This document shows, piece after piece, positions 36,615-47,454 of a stretch of DNA of 64,000 bases. The notes under the pieces were generated by a model. The model was not told where the DNA came from, made no database searches, and saw nothing but the letters and a program-made list of their open reading frames with translations. Position numbers and translations under genes: made by a program. The stretch spans positions 21,152,995-21,216,994 of the forward strand of contig CP141142.1 of assembly GCA_035235625.1 (NCBI GenBank), read 5' to 3'. This DNA comes from Saururus chinensis (lineage: Eukaryota; Streptophyta; Magnoliopsida; Piperales; Saururaceae). Every line of letters starts with the position of its first letter. Position 1 is the stretch's first letter.

Positions 36615-38133
36615 GGGAGGATTAGGGCTGTAAATGAGCCGAGCTGGCTCGTGAGCAAACTCGGCTCGGTTAGGCTCGGCTCGAGTTAAACTCGACTTGA
36701 ATTAGGCTTGACTTGAGCTCGATTCGAGCTCAAATAAGTTCGAGCCGAGTTTGAGCCGACCCCTGCTCGACTCGGCTCGACCACGAGCTTGAGCTCAAAC
36801 TTGAATATAATTTTTAAATTATATATAAATAATATATATAATAAATAATATATATATATATATGCATATTTTATATAAACATAATTGTTAATTTAAATAT
36901 ATATTTATAACATACTCCCTCCATTCTTAGATTAATAGCTCTATTTGATTAGTTCATTTTGAAAAATTTAATTGAGTTATTAATCTAAGACGAATGGAAT
37001 ATATAAAACGATATATAATCACATATTTATATACTAATACTATGTATCATATTGATATATGAGACCCGTTTATATGAGTCAAGGCTCACTCACGACTATG
37101 TGAGTATAGATGTCATACATCAACATATTACGATATAAGAACACACATAACTCGGGAGGTAGATTAGTTTATGTCTTCTTGTGCATTTGGATCTCGATTT
37201 AATGGCCTATGATGTCTTTGCTCATACTGACGTACGAGAGTCTAAACTCATATAAAAAAATTTCATGATATATCCTTGTTAAATTATAACGGATATTTTA
37301 TATATGATATATATTTTATAAAAATAAAAATATGGGAGATGCAAACACTAATATACTCCTTTTTTCCCCAATTAATAGGGCTATTTGATTCTTGAAGATG
37401 AACTAAAATTAGTTCAATTGAAAAACCAAATGAAGCTATAAGTATATGACAGATGGTCAACATGATATCACACTAATATACTTAAAAATAATTCTAAAAG
37501 AAGCATGACATTTGTGGATCAACCTTAGTTTAGAAAAGAATGATTAGATGTTCTTTTAAAAGTTGAAGCATGACATTGAGACCATCCTCATCTTACAAAA
37601 TGTATATCTTTTTACATGTACTTTAGAATTTTTTAGAGGCACACTAAGATTATAGAATAACTTTTTTATTAGTGATTTATAAGCATGTAAAGAAAAGAAA
37701 ACATAAAAAAGTAGATGACAATGTTGCCTAAATAATTTTTTAGTTTTTACATCTTTTTTAGTGATTATATGTACATAAAGAGAGAAAAATAATAATGTTG
37801 CATTTTTTTAACATATGTAAGTAAAACTTATTTGTCATAGTTTTCTTCTTTCATAGTGACTATACTCAAATGTTCACGGTGTAGTCGTAATACTTGTTGA
37901 AGTGTATTTATTAATATTTAATACTAAAAGTATATTAGTATATGTGATACTTCATATACTTTATATTTATATATAGATTATTTTTATTTTTTTAGTTCGA
38001 GCCCAGTTTGAGCTAAGGTTTATGATTCACTTATTCAAGTTCGAGCTTCGAGCCGAGCTTCAGCAGTTCGAGCTCGAGCCGAAACAACCTAATACTCGGC
38101 TCAGCTCGGCTCGTTAACACCCCTAGGGAGGAT
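36615..38133. mobile_element. non-autonomous hAT element, 1503 bp
   Basis: Element 36623-38125 is bordered by a perfect 8-bp duplication GGGAGGAT (36615-36622 and 38126-38133), the size made by hAT transposases. Its terminal inverted repeats read TAGGGCTGTAAATGAGCC and TAGGGGTGTTAACGAGCC. Both ends are rich in GAGCCGAGCTCGAGC-type words, likely subterminal transposase sites. There is no coding capacity. A Stowaway-like MITE lies inside. Confidence 0.9.
36913..37003. mobile_element. Stowaway-like MITE inside the hAT element
   Basis: A stretch of about 87 bp starts CTCCCTCCATTC after TA and ends GAATGGAATA before TA. Its two halves, TTAGATTAATA and TATTAATCTAA, are inverted copies. The related half-element at about 37350-37445 (TACTCCTTTTTTCCCC) is weaker. 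Confidence 0.65.
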
Positions 38134-38316
38134 ATATATCTTGTAGTTCTTAATTTATTTTTCAACAAGAGGCTTTCTTTAAATATGAATTCAAAAAGAT
38201 GAATAATTTATCTCTCTTTATTTCTAATTTCCTTATTGCTAGAAAAACCATATCTTTGTAGAGTTGGAAACTCTTTGGTTAAAATTTTATACTACTTATT
38301 GTGAAAATATGAAATC

Positions 38317-38697
38317 TTGCATGCTAAAAATTTGTGTGATGTTGAAAATAAAGAATTGAGCTTGAAAGTTGAGAAGTTGGAGAGGGAACTTAAATTCTCT
38401 AATAAAAAATTACAAGAATTCTTTAAAGGCAAAGAAAAACTTGATAAAATTCTTTCTGTGGGACAATATAGAAGTGATAAGAGTGGATTAGACTATGCCT
38501 ATTACAAGAACTCTAACTTTCTAGGAAGTACTAAATTTGTTGAAGCAAGTAAACTGAATGTGAATGATGCTACTTCTTCGAATTCTAAACCTTTAATTAG
38601 ATATCAAACTCCTAAGAAAGAACTGACTGTTAGAACATATTGGGATATGTCTTCTAATTGGTTGTATGTTGATGATCAAAAACTATGTCTTGTATAA
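38317..38697 (+). pseudogene. SIRE-like copia gag/gag-pol fragment
   Basis: A 126-codon frame has a coiled-coil-like start rich in Glu and Lys, then LDKILSVGQYRSDKSGLDY and TKFVEAS, the pattern seen in the spacer behind capsid in plant SIRE-type copia polyproteins. No zinc knuckle, protease or later domain follows. The first codon is not an assured start. This is an isolated relic, cut off from its LTR by the hAT element. Confidence 0.55.
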
Positions 38698-38699
38698 AT

Positions 38700-40140
38700 T
38701 TAAGTCTTTAGAATCTAATTAAATTAGTGATGTAATTACAGTCAGATTTGGAATTATTTGTCTTGAAAAATAGGAGACCGACGAGTTTTGAATTTCAAGG
38801 TAGAAGACTAAATTGAGTATGTTTATTTAAGGTAAAATTTACACACAATTACATACACAAAAAACTTAGATTTTACTTCTAAATACCTTAGGAAGTGTTT
38901 TCAGATGTTTTTGACATAAAGGAGAAAATTGCAATAATTGTTCATAAGATATTGGTCAACCTTGAGGAAAAGATGATCGGGTATGATTGTTGGGTTTTTT
39001 TACAATTGTATAATTGATTGAACAGTTGATTGATGGATCGATTGGTTGTATATTCTTCCATCACAGTAACTTGAACAATCGATCATAGGTTCAATGGATT
39101 GATTGGTATGTAATATGTGGATTATAGTATATGATCATTAGATTGCTTGATATAAATGATAGATCAATTAGGTGTCTAGATTTAAGTAGAACAGGGAATG
39201 ATCGATTGCCCTATAGAATGATCGGTTGATATGTGAATTAGTTATCTAGTTTAAGAAATATGGAATGAGTTACTTACCAAGTAGGTGAATAAAACCCTAG
39301 CTACCTTGGAACACTAGGTAAAGGCTAGTATTGGAAAAATAATACAAGGGGAAGCAAATTTTCATAGAGAAAAAAAGAATTTATTGCAAAAGTGTTCTTC
39401 CCTAATTCACCTATGAATTTAAGAGAAAATTAAGAGAGGTGAAGACTTTTTGTCATAACTATCTTATGAAATAGAGTTCGAGTGATTAACACACATCACA
39501 CTAACACAAAGGAGCTAAGAAAAACTTCTTCACAAGATATATTGAAGAAAATTTTACCTCAACAATCAAGGAGGGCTTTGCTTGGAGTGCTTTGGAGAAG
39601 ACAAAGAGCAAGCTCAAAGGGAAAAACATCTAGGATCAAGCAAGATACTTGATGACCAACAACTTCACATAGAAAAGGGTTTCTAGTCTTGGGTTAGAGG
39701 TTGATGGCTTTGTGTCTTCTAATTCTACATCTATAATGCCTTGATTTAGCAGAGAGTGGTGATCCATGGTTTTTTTTCATGTCGGGTTTCTACATAAAAA
39801 TCTTTGTTTGATGTGGTGATTGCATGTTTGTGTAATTGATAGCGATTTTTACTTTATAATTCTGCATAGAGGCCATATCTTGTATTTCATCTCTTAATTG
39901 TTTAAGTATTTAAACTATGGGCAATGTGGTGACCGCTAGGGTTAGGGATATTAAACTCACACTAGTGACAAAATTTAATTATAACATTAACAAGTTTGTG
40001 AAAAAGACACAAACTTTGAGAAACAATTTTCAAAAGGATTTGATAAAAGAATAACTTGGATGGACAGAAACCTTAAGAGAACTTAGTGACTAGGTTCAAA
40101 ACTTAAGACATAGGGCACACACACACAAAATTTACTAAAA
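38700..40140 (+). repeat. SIRE/LARD-like LTR relic
   Basis: It holds repeated GATCGATTG words and shares a patch (about 38790-38960) with 60620-60790, as expected of two LTRs of one element. It ends near the CACACACACAAAATTTAC region. If correct, it is the 5' LTR of the element whose remainder is at 59002-60960. Confidence 0.4.
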
Positions 40141-40740
40141 TTTACACAAACATTGAATGCTTATAATTCATGTGATAATCCTGACTTATTTGCCATTTCA
40201 TTGCTGAATTTTTGCTTGTTTTTTACTAGAAAATTTGATATTTGGTTGTATTTGATTTTCTATTTCACCTTGAGACTTCCAAAGAAGCGAGGGAGGTGTA
40301 GCACCAGGTGATTTTTCTGATTTGGCATCGATTTCTTACAGATGTTTAGTGCTAATTTCATTTTTTACTCGAATTGTAGGTAAGTGTCCAATACACGAAG
40401 TTTGATTTTTAATGAATTCCAAGTAGATTTCAATGATTTTGAGCCACTAGGATTGTTCTTAATTGTCATATGTACATTCTTTGGCAGTTTCAAGTGATTT
40501 CGTAAGTTAAAACTCAAGATTTCAAAGCTTTTTCAAATAGAGTTATGAAAACTTGACCAAAATTAAGGATTTTACAGATTGTGCAGTTTTTTACAAAATT
40601 GATAGATGTTGTAGTTATGAATATTGTTTATCTTACTATTGTCTACAACATCAAAAAATTTGAGATCAGTCTAATATGATTTTTTGAGGGTATTTTGGTA
40701 AATTCAAAAAATGGTTTAAATTTTTTGAAAATTGTTATGA
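40141..40740. other. AT-rich left flank of the Pack-MULE
   Basis: No gene was recognised. Joined to 58997 onward it would give the uninterrupted host sequence, possibly the leader of a gag-only LTR element. Confidence 0.4.
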
Positions 40741-40749
40741 TTCTTTAAT

Positions 40750-41545
40750 GGGAAAATTATTTAAATAATAATTTAAAAAAATTTAATTACCAATATGAAC
40801 CACTTTGGAAAATATTTCCTAAAGTGGTGTTTTTTTTTGCCACGCAGGCACTAGCCAAGCAGCTGGCACTTGCGTGGTTTTTTTGTAAAATTTTAATCAA
40901 TTTCATCGTTTAAAAGGATGATTTCGTCCTTTTAAGTGACAAAACCCTTAATTTTAAATAATTTCGTCGTTTGAAATGATAAAATTAACTAAAGTTGGTT
41001 TCGTACTTCCAAACAACGAAATCAACTTTACATCATCCATCACTCGTCTCAGTCGTATTCCTCATTACTTTAAATAGACCCGATGGTTCTGTTTGATCCG
41101 CAGCCGTATCCAATGATGGACCCGTCTCAGTCGTCTTCCTCGTTACTTTAAATAGACCCGATGGTTCTGTTTGATCTGCAGCCGCATCTAATTAATTTTG
41201 CTGCTCGTAGTGCTACTGAACCAGACCAAACTTTTCTTAGCCAGGATTAAATTTGCTTTAGCACATCCCATGTTTTGACAACCCATGTTCGTCTGAGGTC
41301 GACGAATTCACAAAAATTGATGCTTCCCACCTGAACCCATGCAGCTGGTTTGGCTTGGGCTTCTCCTATTACGGACATGGTTTCTATTGATTTGGCAGTC
41401 ATCTTTTGTCCAAAAGCATTCCGACCAGCTTCAAAAACCAGCTTCAAAAACTTATCGGGCTTGCAAGGTCTTCAGCTTAGCGTCAATCAAATCATGAGCG
41501 CCATCCCACTTAAGCTCTTCAACTGCATTTCTCCGTGCATGCGGC
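40750..41545 (+). repeat. left terminal inverted repeat of the Pack-MULE
   Basis: It pairs with 44759 down to about 43185. The left arm has an internal ~85-bp duplication (GTCTCAGTCGT..., near 41045 and 41125) not seen in the right arm. Words such as GCCACGCAGGCACTAGCC and TTTCGTCCTTTTAA are matched on both sides. Confidence 0.9.
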
Positions 41546-41559
41546 CTTACCACCGTCCG

Positions 41560-42205
41560 GCAACGACACGTACGAACATGTAGAGAGTCAAACAAATGTA
41601 ATCATAGTGCGGGATCCTTACGTAGTCCAAACAAACTATAAATAAATATCCTTTACTAGATTCACCTGATATGATAGCATTCCATGAAGCAAGATCCTTA
41701 TGCCAGATCTTTTCAAACAAATGCCTAGCATGGTCCATCTTCCCCTCCTTGCAGTACCCAGTAATCATAGTTGTTAGAGCCATAATACTCTTCGTTGGCA
41801 TCTGATCAAACAACCTTTTTGCTTCCTCAAACCTGTCATTATCAATATAGCCACTGATCATGACAACCCAAGAAACCTTCTTCTTGCACGGTATCTCATC
41901 AAAGATCTCCCTGGCCCTTTTCACCTGTCCATCCTTGGCATAACCGTCAACCATTGCAGTTTAAGATATCACATTCTTCCTCGGCATCTCCTCAAAGAGC
42001 CTGGCAGCTTCATCAATCTTCCCATACCTCTCACAAATCCGGAAATCATGTCATTCCACAACGCTACATTCCTTTCTAGCATATTATAAAAAAAATCCCA
42101 CACCTTTCCAAACTCACCATTCTCAATGCAGCCTGCAATCATTAAATTCCACGAGATGACATTCCTTTCCGACATCAAACCGAACACCCTCTTCGACTAC
42201 ATCAT
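41560..42205 (-). pseudogene. captured PPR gene fragment (N-terminal part)
   Basis: Pentatricopeptide-repeat proteins bind organellar RNA. On the minus strand this block reads repeats in order: SERNVISWNLMIAGCIENG, RNVALWNDMISGFVRG, KKKVSWVVMISGYIDN, KSIMALTTMITGYCKEG and KDLASWNAIISG, the pattern of a PLS-class PPR protein. A frame slip is near 41970 and the sequence leaves the family after AIISG. No start codon, transit peptide or C-terminal domain is present. It is an inverted gene fragment within the Pack-MULE. Confidence 0.85.
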
Positions 42206-42550
42206 GCGAAATGAAGAACCTGCACAAGGACGACCCATGCAACTTCATGCAGCGGGCATAGATCCACTGTGCCTACTGCAACGAGGCCTACGACTAGGTG
42301 GGCTTCCCGGGCATCCTCTGTAGGTGCACTTCAGCGCCTCTTCCAACCATGGGACAGGTGGTACGTCTACTTCAGGACGACTGTGATTTTGCTTTGTTTT
42401 AAATAAATGAACAGAGAAGATCATCGACGACGACACCTTCGCCTTCCCCTTCTGGAACTACGATGTCGAAGCGGGGATGCTAGTGCCCGAGGTCTACAAG
42501 GATTCGTCCTCGAGCCTGTATGATGCTAACAGGAACCAGAAGCATCATGG
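42206..42550 (+). pseudogene. captured polyphenol oxidase (tyrosinase) fragment
   Basis: Polyphenol oxidases use two copper ions to oxidise phenols in plastids. Visible pieces: NFMQRA-stop-IHCAYCNEAYD, the copper-A region with its HCAYC motif; then, after a frame change, QPWDRWYVYF, where the family has PWHRWY, so a copper-binding His is Asp here; then, behind an intron-like end (TGAACAG), IIDDDTFAFPFWNYD and GMLVPEVYKD...SLYDANRNQ at the start of the copper-B domain. Two in-frame TAG codons and frameshifts make it non-functional. It comes from a different parent gene than its PPR neighbours. Confidence 0.85.
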
Positions 42551-43218
42551 CTCCTACGTCTTCCTTGCCACTGCCACCCTCTGTTACTCAGTGTCTCGCC
42601 GATGCCACCTCCTTCATCAATGAGACACTGAGTAACAGAGGGTGGCAGTGGCGGTGGCAGTGTCTCAACGATGCTCTTGAGTTGCATAACCAAATGCTAG
42701 AAACAGGTACGAGGCCAGATCATGTAATACTGGTGGCAGTTCTTACTGCCTGCTGTGCTCTACTTTCCTTGGAGCAAGGAAAACAAGCCCATGCCATTGT
42801 CATAAAAATTGTGCTTACATCAGATATATCAGTCTGTAATACTCTGGTAACCATGTACAGCAAATGCGGAAGCCTTCATGACTCCGAGTTGGTCTTTGAA
42901 CGGATAGTCACACCCAACTTGGTCTCTTGGAATGCTATAATTGCAGCATATGGACAACATGGCAACTATGACAAAGCACTTGAAATGTTCAAGGACCTGG
43001 AGCAGAATGGATTTAAACAAGTTGGAGTCACTTTCCTGAGTATCCTTTCCGCTTGTGGGCATGCGGGCAAGGTCATGGAGAGGTTACATTTGTTTGACTC
43101 GGCATGTTCATACATGGCGTCGCCGGAGAGTTTCAGGGTGGTGGTGAGGCTGGTGCACCTGCTGGCCTTCTCGGCCACGTATGGGACGTGCATGGAGAAA
43201 TGCAGTTGGAGAGCTTAA
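42520..43218 (+). CDS. 232-aa chimeric ORF: PPR repeats fused to a TMEM205-like first exon
   Basis: An open frame from ATG 42520 begins in out-of-frame oxidase DNA, crosses the hairpin, then reads PPR sequence from NDALELHNQMLETGTRPDH (about residue 66) through KCGSLHDSELVFERI, NLVSWNAIIAAYGQHG and TFLSILSACGHAG. It continues in frame into MASPESFRVVVRLVHLLAF (its ATG at 43114), which resembles the N-terminus of plant TMEM205/DUF4149 membrane proteins, and ends at 43218 inside the terminal repeat. Whether it is expressed is unknown; no promoter was identified. Captured-gene fusions in Pack-MULEs are sometimes transcribed. Confidence 0.55.
   Translation: MMLTGTRSIMAPTSSLPLPPSVTQCLADATSFINETLSNRGWQWRWQCLNDALELHNQMLETGTRPDHVILVAVLTACCALLSLEQGKQAHAIVIKIVLTSDISVCNTLVTMYSKCGSLHDSELVFERIVTPNLVSWNAIIAAYGQHGNYDKALEMFKDLEQNGFKQVGVTFLSILSACGHAGKVMERLHLFDSACSYMASPESFRVVVRLVHLLAFSATYGTCMEKCSWRA
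42567..42652. repeat. 31-bp perfect inverted repeat with 24-bp spacer
   Basis: 42567-42597 (containing CCACCCTCTGTTACTCAG) is repeated exactly, as reverse complement, at 42622-42652. It lies at the junction between the oxidase and PPR fragments and would form a strong hairpin in RNA or DNA. Confidence 0.95.
43114..43190 (+). pseudogene. captured TMEM205/DUF4149-like first-exon fragment
   Basis: About 25 codons starting MASPESFRVVVRLVHLLAF followed by SATYGTCM match the shape of the first membrane helix of plant TMEM205-like proteins (HLLGFATAYG type). It is the third parental gene in the Pack-MULE. The match is short, so the family call is moderate. Confidence 0.5.
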
Positions 43219-43248
43219 GTGGGATGGCGCCCGTGATCTGGTTGACGC

Positions 43249-44124
43249 TAAGGGTCTGTTTGGATTGGTGGAAACCGGGAGAAAATGAAAGAGAAAGAGA
43301 AAGTGAATCTAGGTGAAAGAGAAACTAGGAGATTCCTAAATATTTTTCACTGTTTGGTTACACAAATGATGTTAGAGAAAATTGACAAGGATGGGGCAGG
43401 TAGCGGCGGCGGTGGTGGTAGTGGCGGTGACAGTGGTAGTGGTAGTGGTTGTGGCGATAGCAATTATGGTGGTGGCGGCGACGACGGTGGCGGTGGCAGT
43501 GGCGGCGGCGGCGGTAGTGGTGGTAGTGGTGGCGGTGGCAGCGGCGGTAGTGGTGGTGGTGGCGGCGGTAGAGATGGTAGTGGCAACGGTGGTGGTGGTG
43601 GCAGTGGCGATGGTATCAATGGTGGTGGCGGCGGCGGCGGTGGCAACGATGGTGGCGATGGCGGTGGCAGTGGCAGAGATAGTGGTGGCGGCGGTGGTGG
43701 AAGCAGTAGTGGGGGTAGCGGCAGCGGTGGTGGCAGTGGTAGTGTTGGTGGCAGCGGCGATGGCGGCAATGGTGGTGGTGGGTAGTGGCAGATATAGTAG
43801 TAGTGGCGGCGGCGATGGTGGTGGTGGTGGCCGGCGATGGTGGTGGTGGCAGTGGCATCGGTGGTGGTGGCGGCGGCGGCGACAATAGCGGTGACGATGA
43901 TAGTGGTGGTGGTAGTAGCAGTAAGACATAAGTGTTTAGTACAATGATTTTCTCCCAATCCATGGGTTGATGGGTGAAAAATTTTTGGGCCAAATTTTCA
44001 TCCATTTTCTCTCACTTTTCACTCTAGTTTCTCTTTCCCCGTTGCATCAAACAGTAGAAACTGGGAGATTTTAAGAAGATTCTTTTCCTTTCCCCCGCTT
44101 TCCACCAATCCAAACAGACCTTAA
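43249..44124. mobile_element. Tourist-like (PIF/Harbinger) element inside the right TIR
   Basis: Element 43252-44121 has TIRs GGGTCTGTTTGGATTGGTGG and, on the other strand, AGGTCTGTTTGGATTGGTGG, and is flanked by TAA (43249-43251 and 44122-44124). The left Pack-MULE arm has no such insert at the matching point, which shows that it came after the Pack-MULE formed. More than half of it is GGN repeat. Confidence 0.85.
43393..43925. repeat. imperfect (GGN)n trinucleotide tract, ~530 bp
   Basis: Runs of GGT, GGC and AGT give long glycine-rich, alanine/valine-rich and proline-rich frames on both strands. These frames are by-products of the repeat and not genes. Confidence 0.95.
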
Positions 44125-44839
44125 GCGGACCTTGCAAGCTCAACAAGTTTCTGAAGCTGGTCAGAATGCTTCCGGACAATAGATGACTGCCAAATCGATG
44201 GAAACCATGTCCGTGATGGGAGAAGCCCAACCAGCTGCATGGGTTCGGGTGGGAAGTGTCAGTTTTTGTGAATTCGTCGTTTGAACCTCAGACGAACGTG
44301 GGTTGTCAAAATATGGGGTGTGCTAAAGAAGATTTTGTCCCGACGAAGAAAAGTCTGGTTCAGCGGCTCTACGAGCAGCAAAATTAACTGGATGCGGTTG
44401 TAGATTAAACAGAATCATCGGGTCTATTTAAAGTAACGAGAAAGACGACTGATATGACTGATAGACAATGTAAAGTTGATTTCCTCATTTGGAATGACGA
44501 AATCAAATTATTTTAGTTCCAAACGACGAAATTATTGAAACCACCAGTTTCGTCATTTAAAAGGATGAAATTAACTTAAGTTGATTTTGTCCTTTTAAAC
44601 AACGAAATTAATTAAATTTTTTTTTAAAAAAGCAACGCAAGCACCAGCTGCTTGGCTGGCGCTTGCGTGGCAAAAAGAAACACTACTTTGGAAAATATTT
44701 TCCAAAGTGGTCTATATTGGTAATTAAAATTTTTTAATTATTATTTAAATAATGTTCCCTTCTTTAATGCTTTTGTAAGATCCCTAACCCTAACCTAGTC
44801 TATCTTAATTAATTATATTGTTATTATGTGGTTTTGGTG

Positions 44840-45291
44840 TTAGGGGCCGTTTGGAAGGCAATTTTTGTGAGTGGAAAGTGATTTGTTTACATAGGAAATG
44901 ACTTTCTAAGCCAAAAAACCTTATGGAAGTGTCATTTAACCTTAAAATCGCTTTCCTAGTATAAGTTAACTTTTGGGTCAATTCAAAAGGAATTGACCCA
45001 AAATCTGCTTTCTTCAAGAACTCACCTCTTGAGAGAAAGCCATTTCTTTTTTGATATGATATGAAAAAATATTTTACCCATAAGTCAAATACATTTTACT
45101 CATTATATTGGAGGATATTTTTGTCAATTTTACATAAAAATCAAAAGTGAGCTAAAATCCAATTTCTTTTTGAAATCATCTAATAAAAACCCTATCCAAA
45201 CGTCATGTACTTTTGTTTTTTTTGTCAAAAATCAATTCTCTTACAAATTGATTTTCTTTCTACTTCAAATTGCCTCCCAAACACCCCCTTA
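44840..45291. mobile_element. Tourist-like MITE, 446 bp
   Basis: Element 44843-45288 has inverted ends GGGGCCGTTTGGAAGGCAAT and GGGGGTGTTTGGGAGGCAAT and TTA duplications on both sides (44840-44842 and 45289-45291). It has no coding capacity. It interrupts the old solo LTR. Confidence 0.85.
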
Positions 45292-47454
45292 ATTGGCCGG
45301 TTTGTCTTGTTTTGGGGTTAAAAGAGGATAATGATGGTTTTATTGCGGTTTTCATTTGATTTTATAAGTTTCTATACTAAACTTAATTTTTGTGATTTTT
45401 CCAAAAAATTAGGGTGCGGGTCCCACCATGGGCCCTACGTTTGTGTTTTAGGATGAGGGTCCCATGAGACCCTAAACCCAACTTATTTTAGTATTAAATA
45501 ATCTTAAAGTTTTTAAATTTCATTTTAGACCTAAAATGAGTAACTTACCTATTTTTAGTACAAAATTCTATTTGTACCCCAATTTCCAATACATATATCC
45601 CGTAACTTACTATAAATAGAAAATCCCAAGTCCATTCCCATTTGGGAAGGGCTGAGATCTGGGAGGTTGACAAGCCTTAATCCCCATTTCAAAAGAAGAA
45701 AAGCTTGATTTAGGTAAAATTAGTCTTGATTTTTCATTAATATCTTATTTTGCTTAATCTTTCTTAATCCCATCTTTTCTAAGGTTGAATCTTATATTAC
45801 CCTACTAAAGTTTTTTATTTGAATATCTATTTCAAACCTCTAACGAGGAATTTTTATTTTTAGACAAAGAAAGCCCTACATCTACAAGTTTTCAAGTGAT
45901 TTATTAAGGTATTAACGAAACCCTAATTGTGGGTAGGGATTTTAAGAGATTGAGTTTCAATTTTCAACCCAAAGTTTACTAAAGGTAAAAGTTTTTCTTC
46001 CAAAATGGGTTTATGTATTGAATTTGTGGTTTGGAATGGTTTATGTGAGTTTTTCTTGATGTTGAGCTTTAATGATTGGTTAAGTAAAACATGTTCTTTT
46101 TAATGATTTCCTTGTGGTTTAATTTACTTATATTTTAATTTTGTGATGTTTGGAAGTGATATTGGGATGTTCTTGTTGATTTTGTGTATTTTCGATTTTG
46201 GGTTCACAAGGTTGAAGACAAACGAAATTTAACTGTATAGGTGTTCGAATGGCCCTACAAGCACACGAATGGCTATTTAGCCAATTGAATGGGGCTTTCG
46301 AATGGTCATCTTGCCAATCGAATGGCCAAATGGTATTTTTTCCATTTTGAGTATTTTTCCATTTTCATGTTCTTCTTCTTAAATCTTATTTATTATGATT
46401 ATGAGGAGTTATTTTTATTTGAAAATGCTACTGTGAAGACATGAATTTTATCTTGAAAGTTATGATGTTGTTTATCACAACCGGATTTTTAAAAACCTTT
46501 CTAAAATCGTATGAACGGTAGTCACATTTTTTTTTAAAAAATAAAAAACAAACAATTTAATTAAATATCCAGGTCATGATAACTGGGGTTTAAAAATACA
46601 AATACCAAATCATATGATATTATTACACGTCTCAAAATTCAATAAGAACAACTCATCCATCTAAGTACAAGTTCATCAACCGTCTGAAAATAAAAAACCA
46701 AGTTGACTCTCACACTAATGAAATACTGACGTACCGGAGTTATAGAAATGCAGAAACTTCTTTTTGTGGTTACCTGTTTTGTCTTGTCATCGCCTGGAGA
46801 ATCTATAACTAACCAAACCAAACAACCACATCAACAACAATGGAATTTCTCCACCATCAAGAGAAGAGTTTCCATAAGGACAAAAGATTTTATTAATGTT
46901 TTTCGAATTGGACCAACATCACCCAATGTTAGTTGCCTACGTACTCATCAAACAACATCTCCAATGTTTCCAGCAAGATCGGATCCAGACGTAGTTCTTT
47001 CTAAAAACTACACTATACTAAGTAGCATAGCATCACCTATGCAATGCTTAAGTATTTTAAAGAAACCTACCTTTTATGCAAGTCCTTTAATCATTTCACT
47101 TATCTAATTAACAAGCAATATCAAATAATGTTATTAATTATCTTTCGAACCATAGTTCGATAATTAACACTAACAAATCTGTATTCACTTAGAGACAACT
47201 CGCCCAAGACAACTCACCCGTCGAGAAATCTCCAAACATAAGACTCCAACATGTAGAACATCAATATACAGTGACACATGTAAAGTAATATATAGAGCAC
47301 AGATTATAACAATGCTCAGAAACATGGGCTGACCTTTAACCAATAAAAACCAACACAATGCACAAGACAATGGACACCGTTCAGGAAATAATGCACTAAT
47401 TGTTACCTGAAAACTACTGACTCCCACTTAAAGGAGTAATTGTATGCTAACAGA

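Larger units (their letters stand above)
43185..44759 (-). repeat. right terminal inverted repeat of the Pack-MULE
   Basis: Reverse complement of the left arm, split by the element at 43252-44121. The terminal bases are AATGTTCCC at 44759. Confidence 0.9.
40741..44768. mobile_element. chimeric Pack-MULE, 4010 bp, carrying fragments of three host genes
   Basis: Element 40750-44759 begins GGGAAAATTATTTAAATAA and ends in the inverted form, and is flanked by a perfect 9-bp duplication TTCTTTAAT (40741-40749 and 44760-44768), the hallmark of Mutator-type insertion. The inverted repeats are very long: about 790 bp at the left (to ~41545) and about 700 bp at the right (from ~43185, not counting a nested insertion). 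Between them lie fragments of a PPR gene on both strands, a polyphenol-oxidase gene and a TMEM205-like gene. There is no transposase, so it moved with help from another MULE. The element qualifies as a Pack-MULE. Confidence 0.93.

Noticed and set aside
43285..44005. Long glycine-rich, alanine/valine-rich and proline-rich frames on both strands
   Set aside because: All derive from the GGN repeat of the Tourist-like element and overlap each other in several frames; there is no signal peptide or domain.
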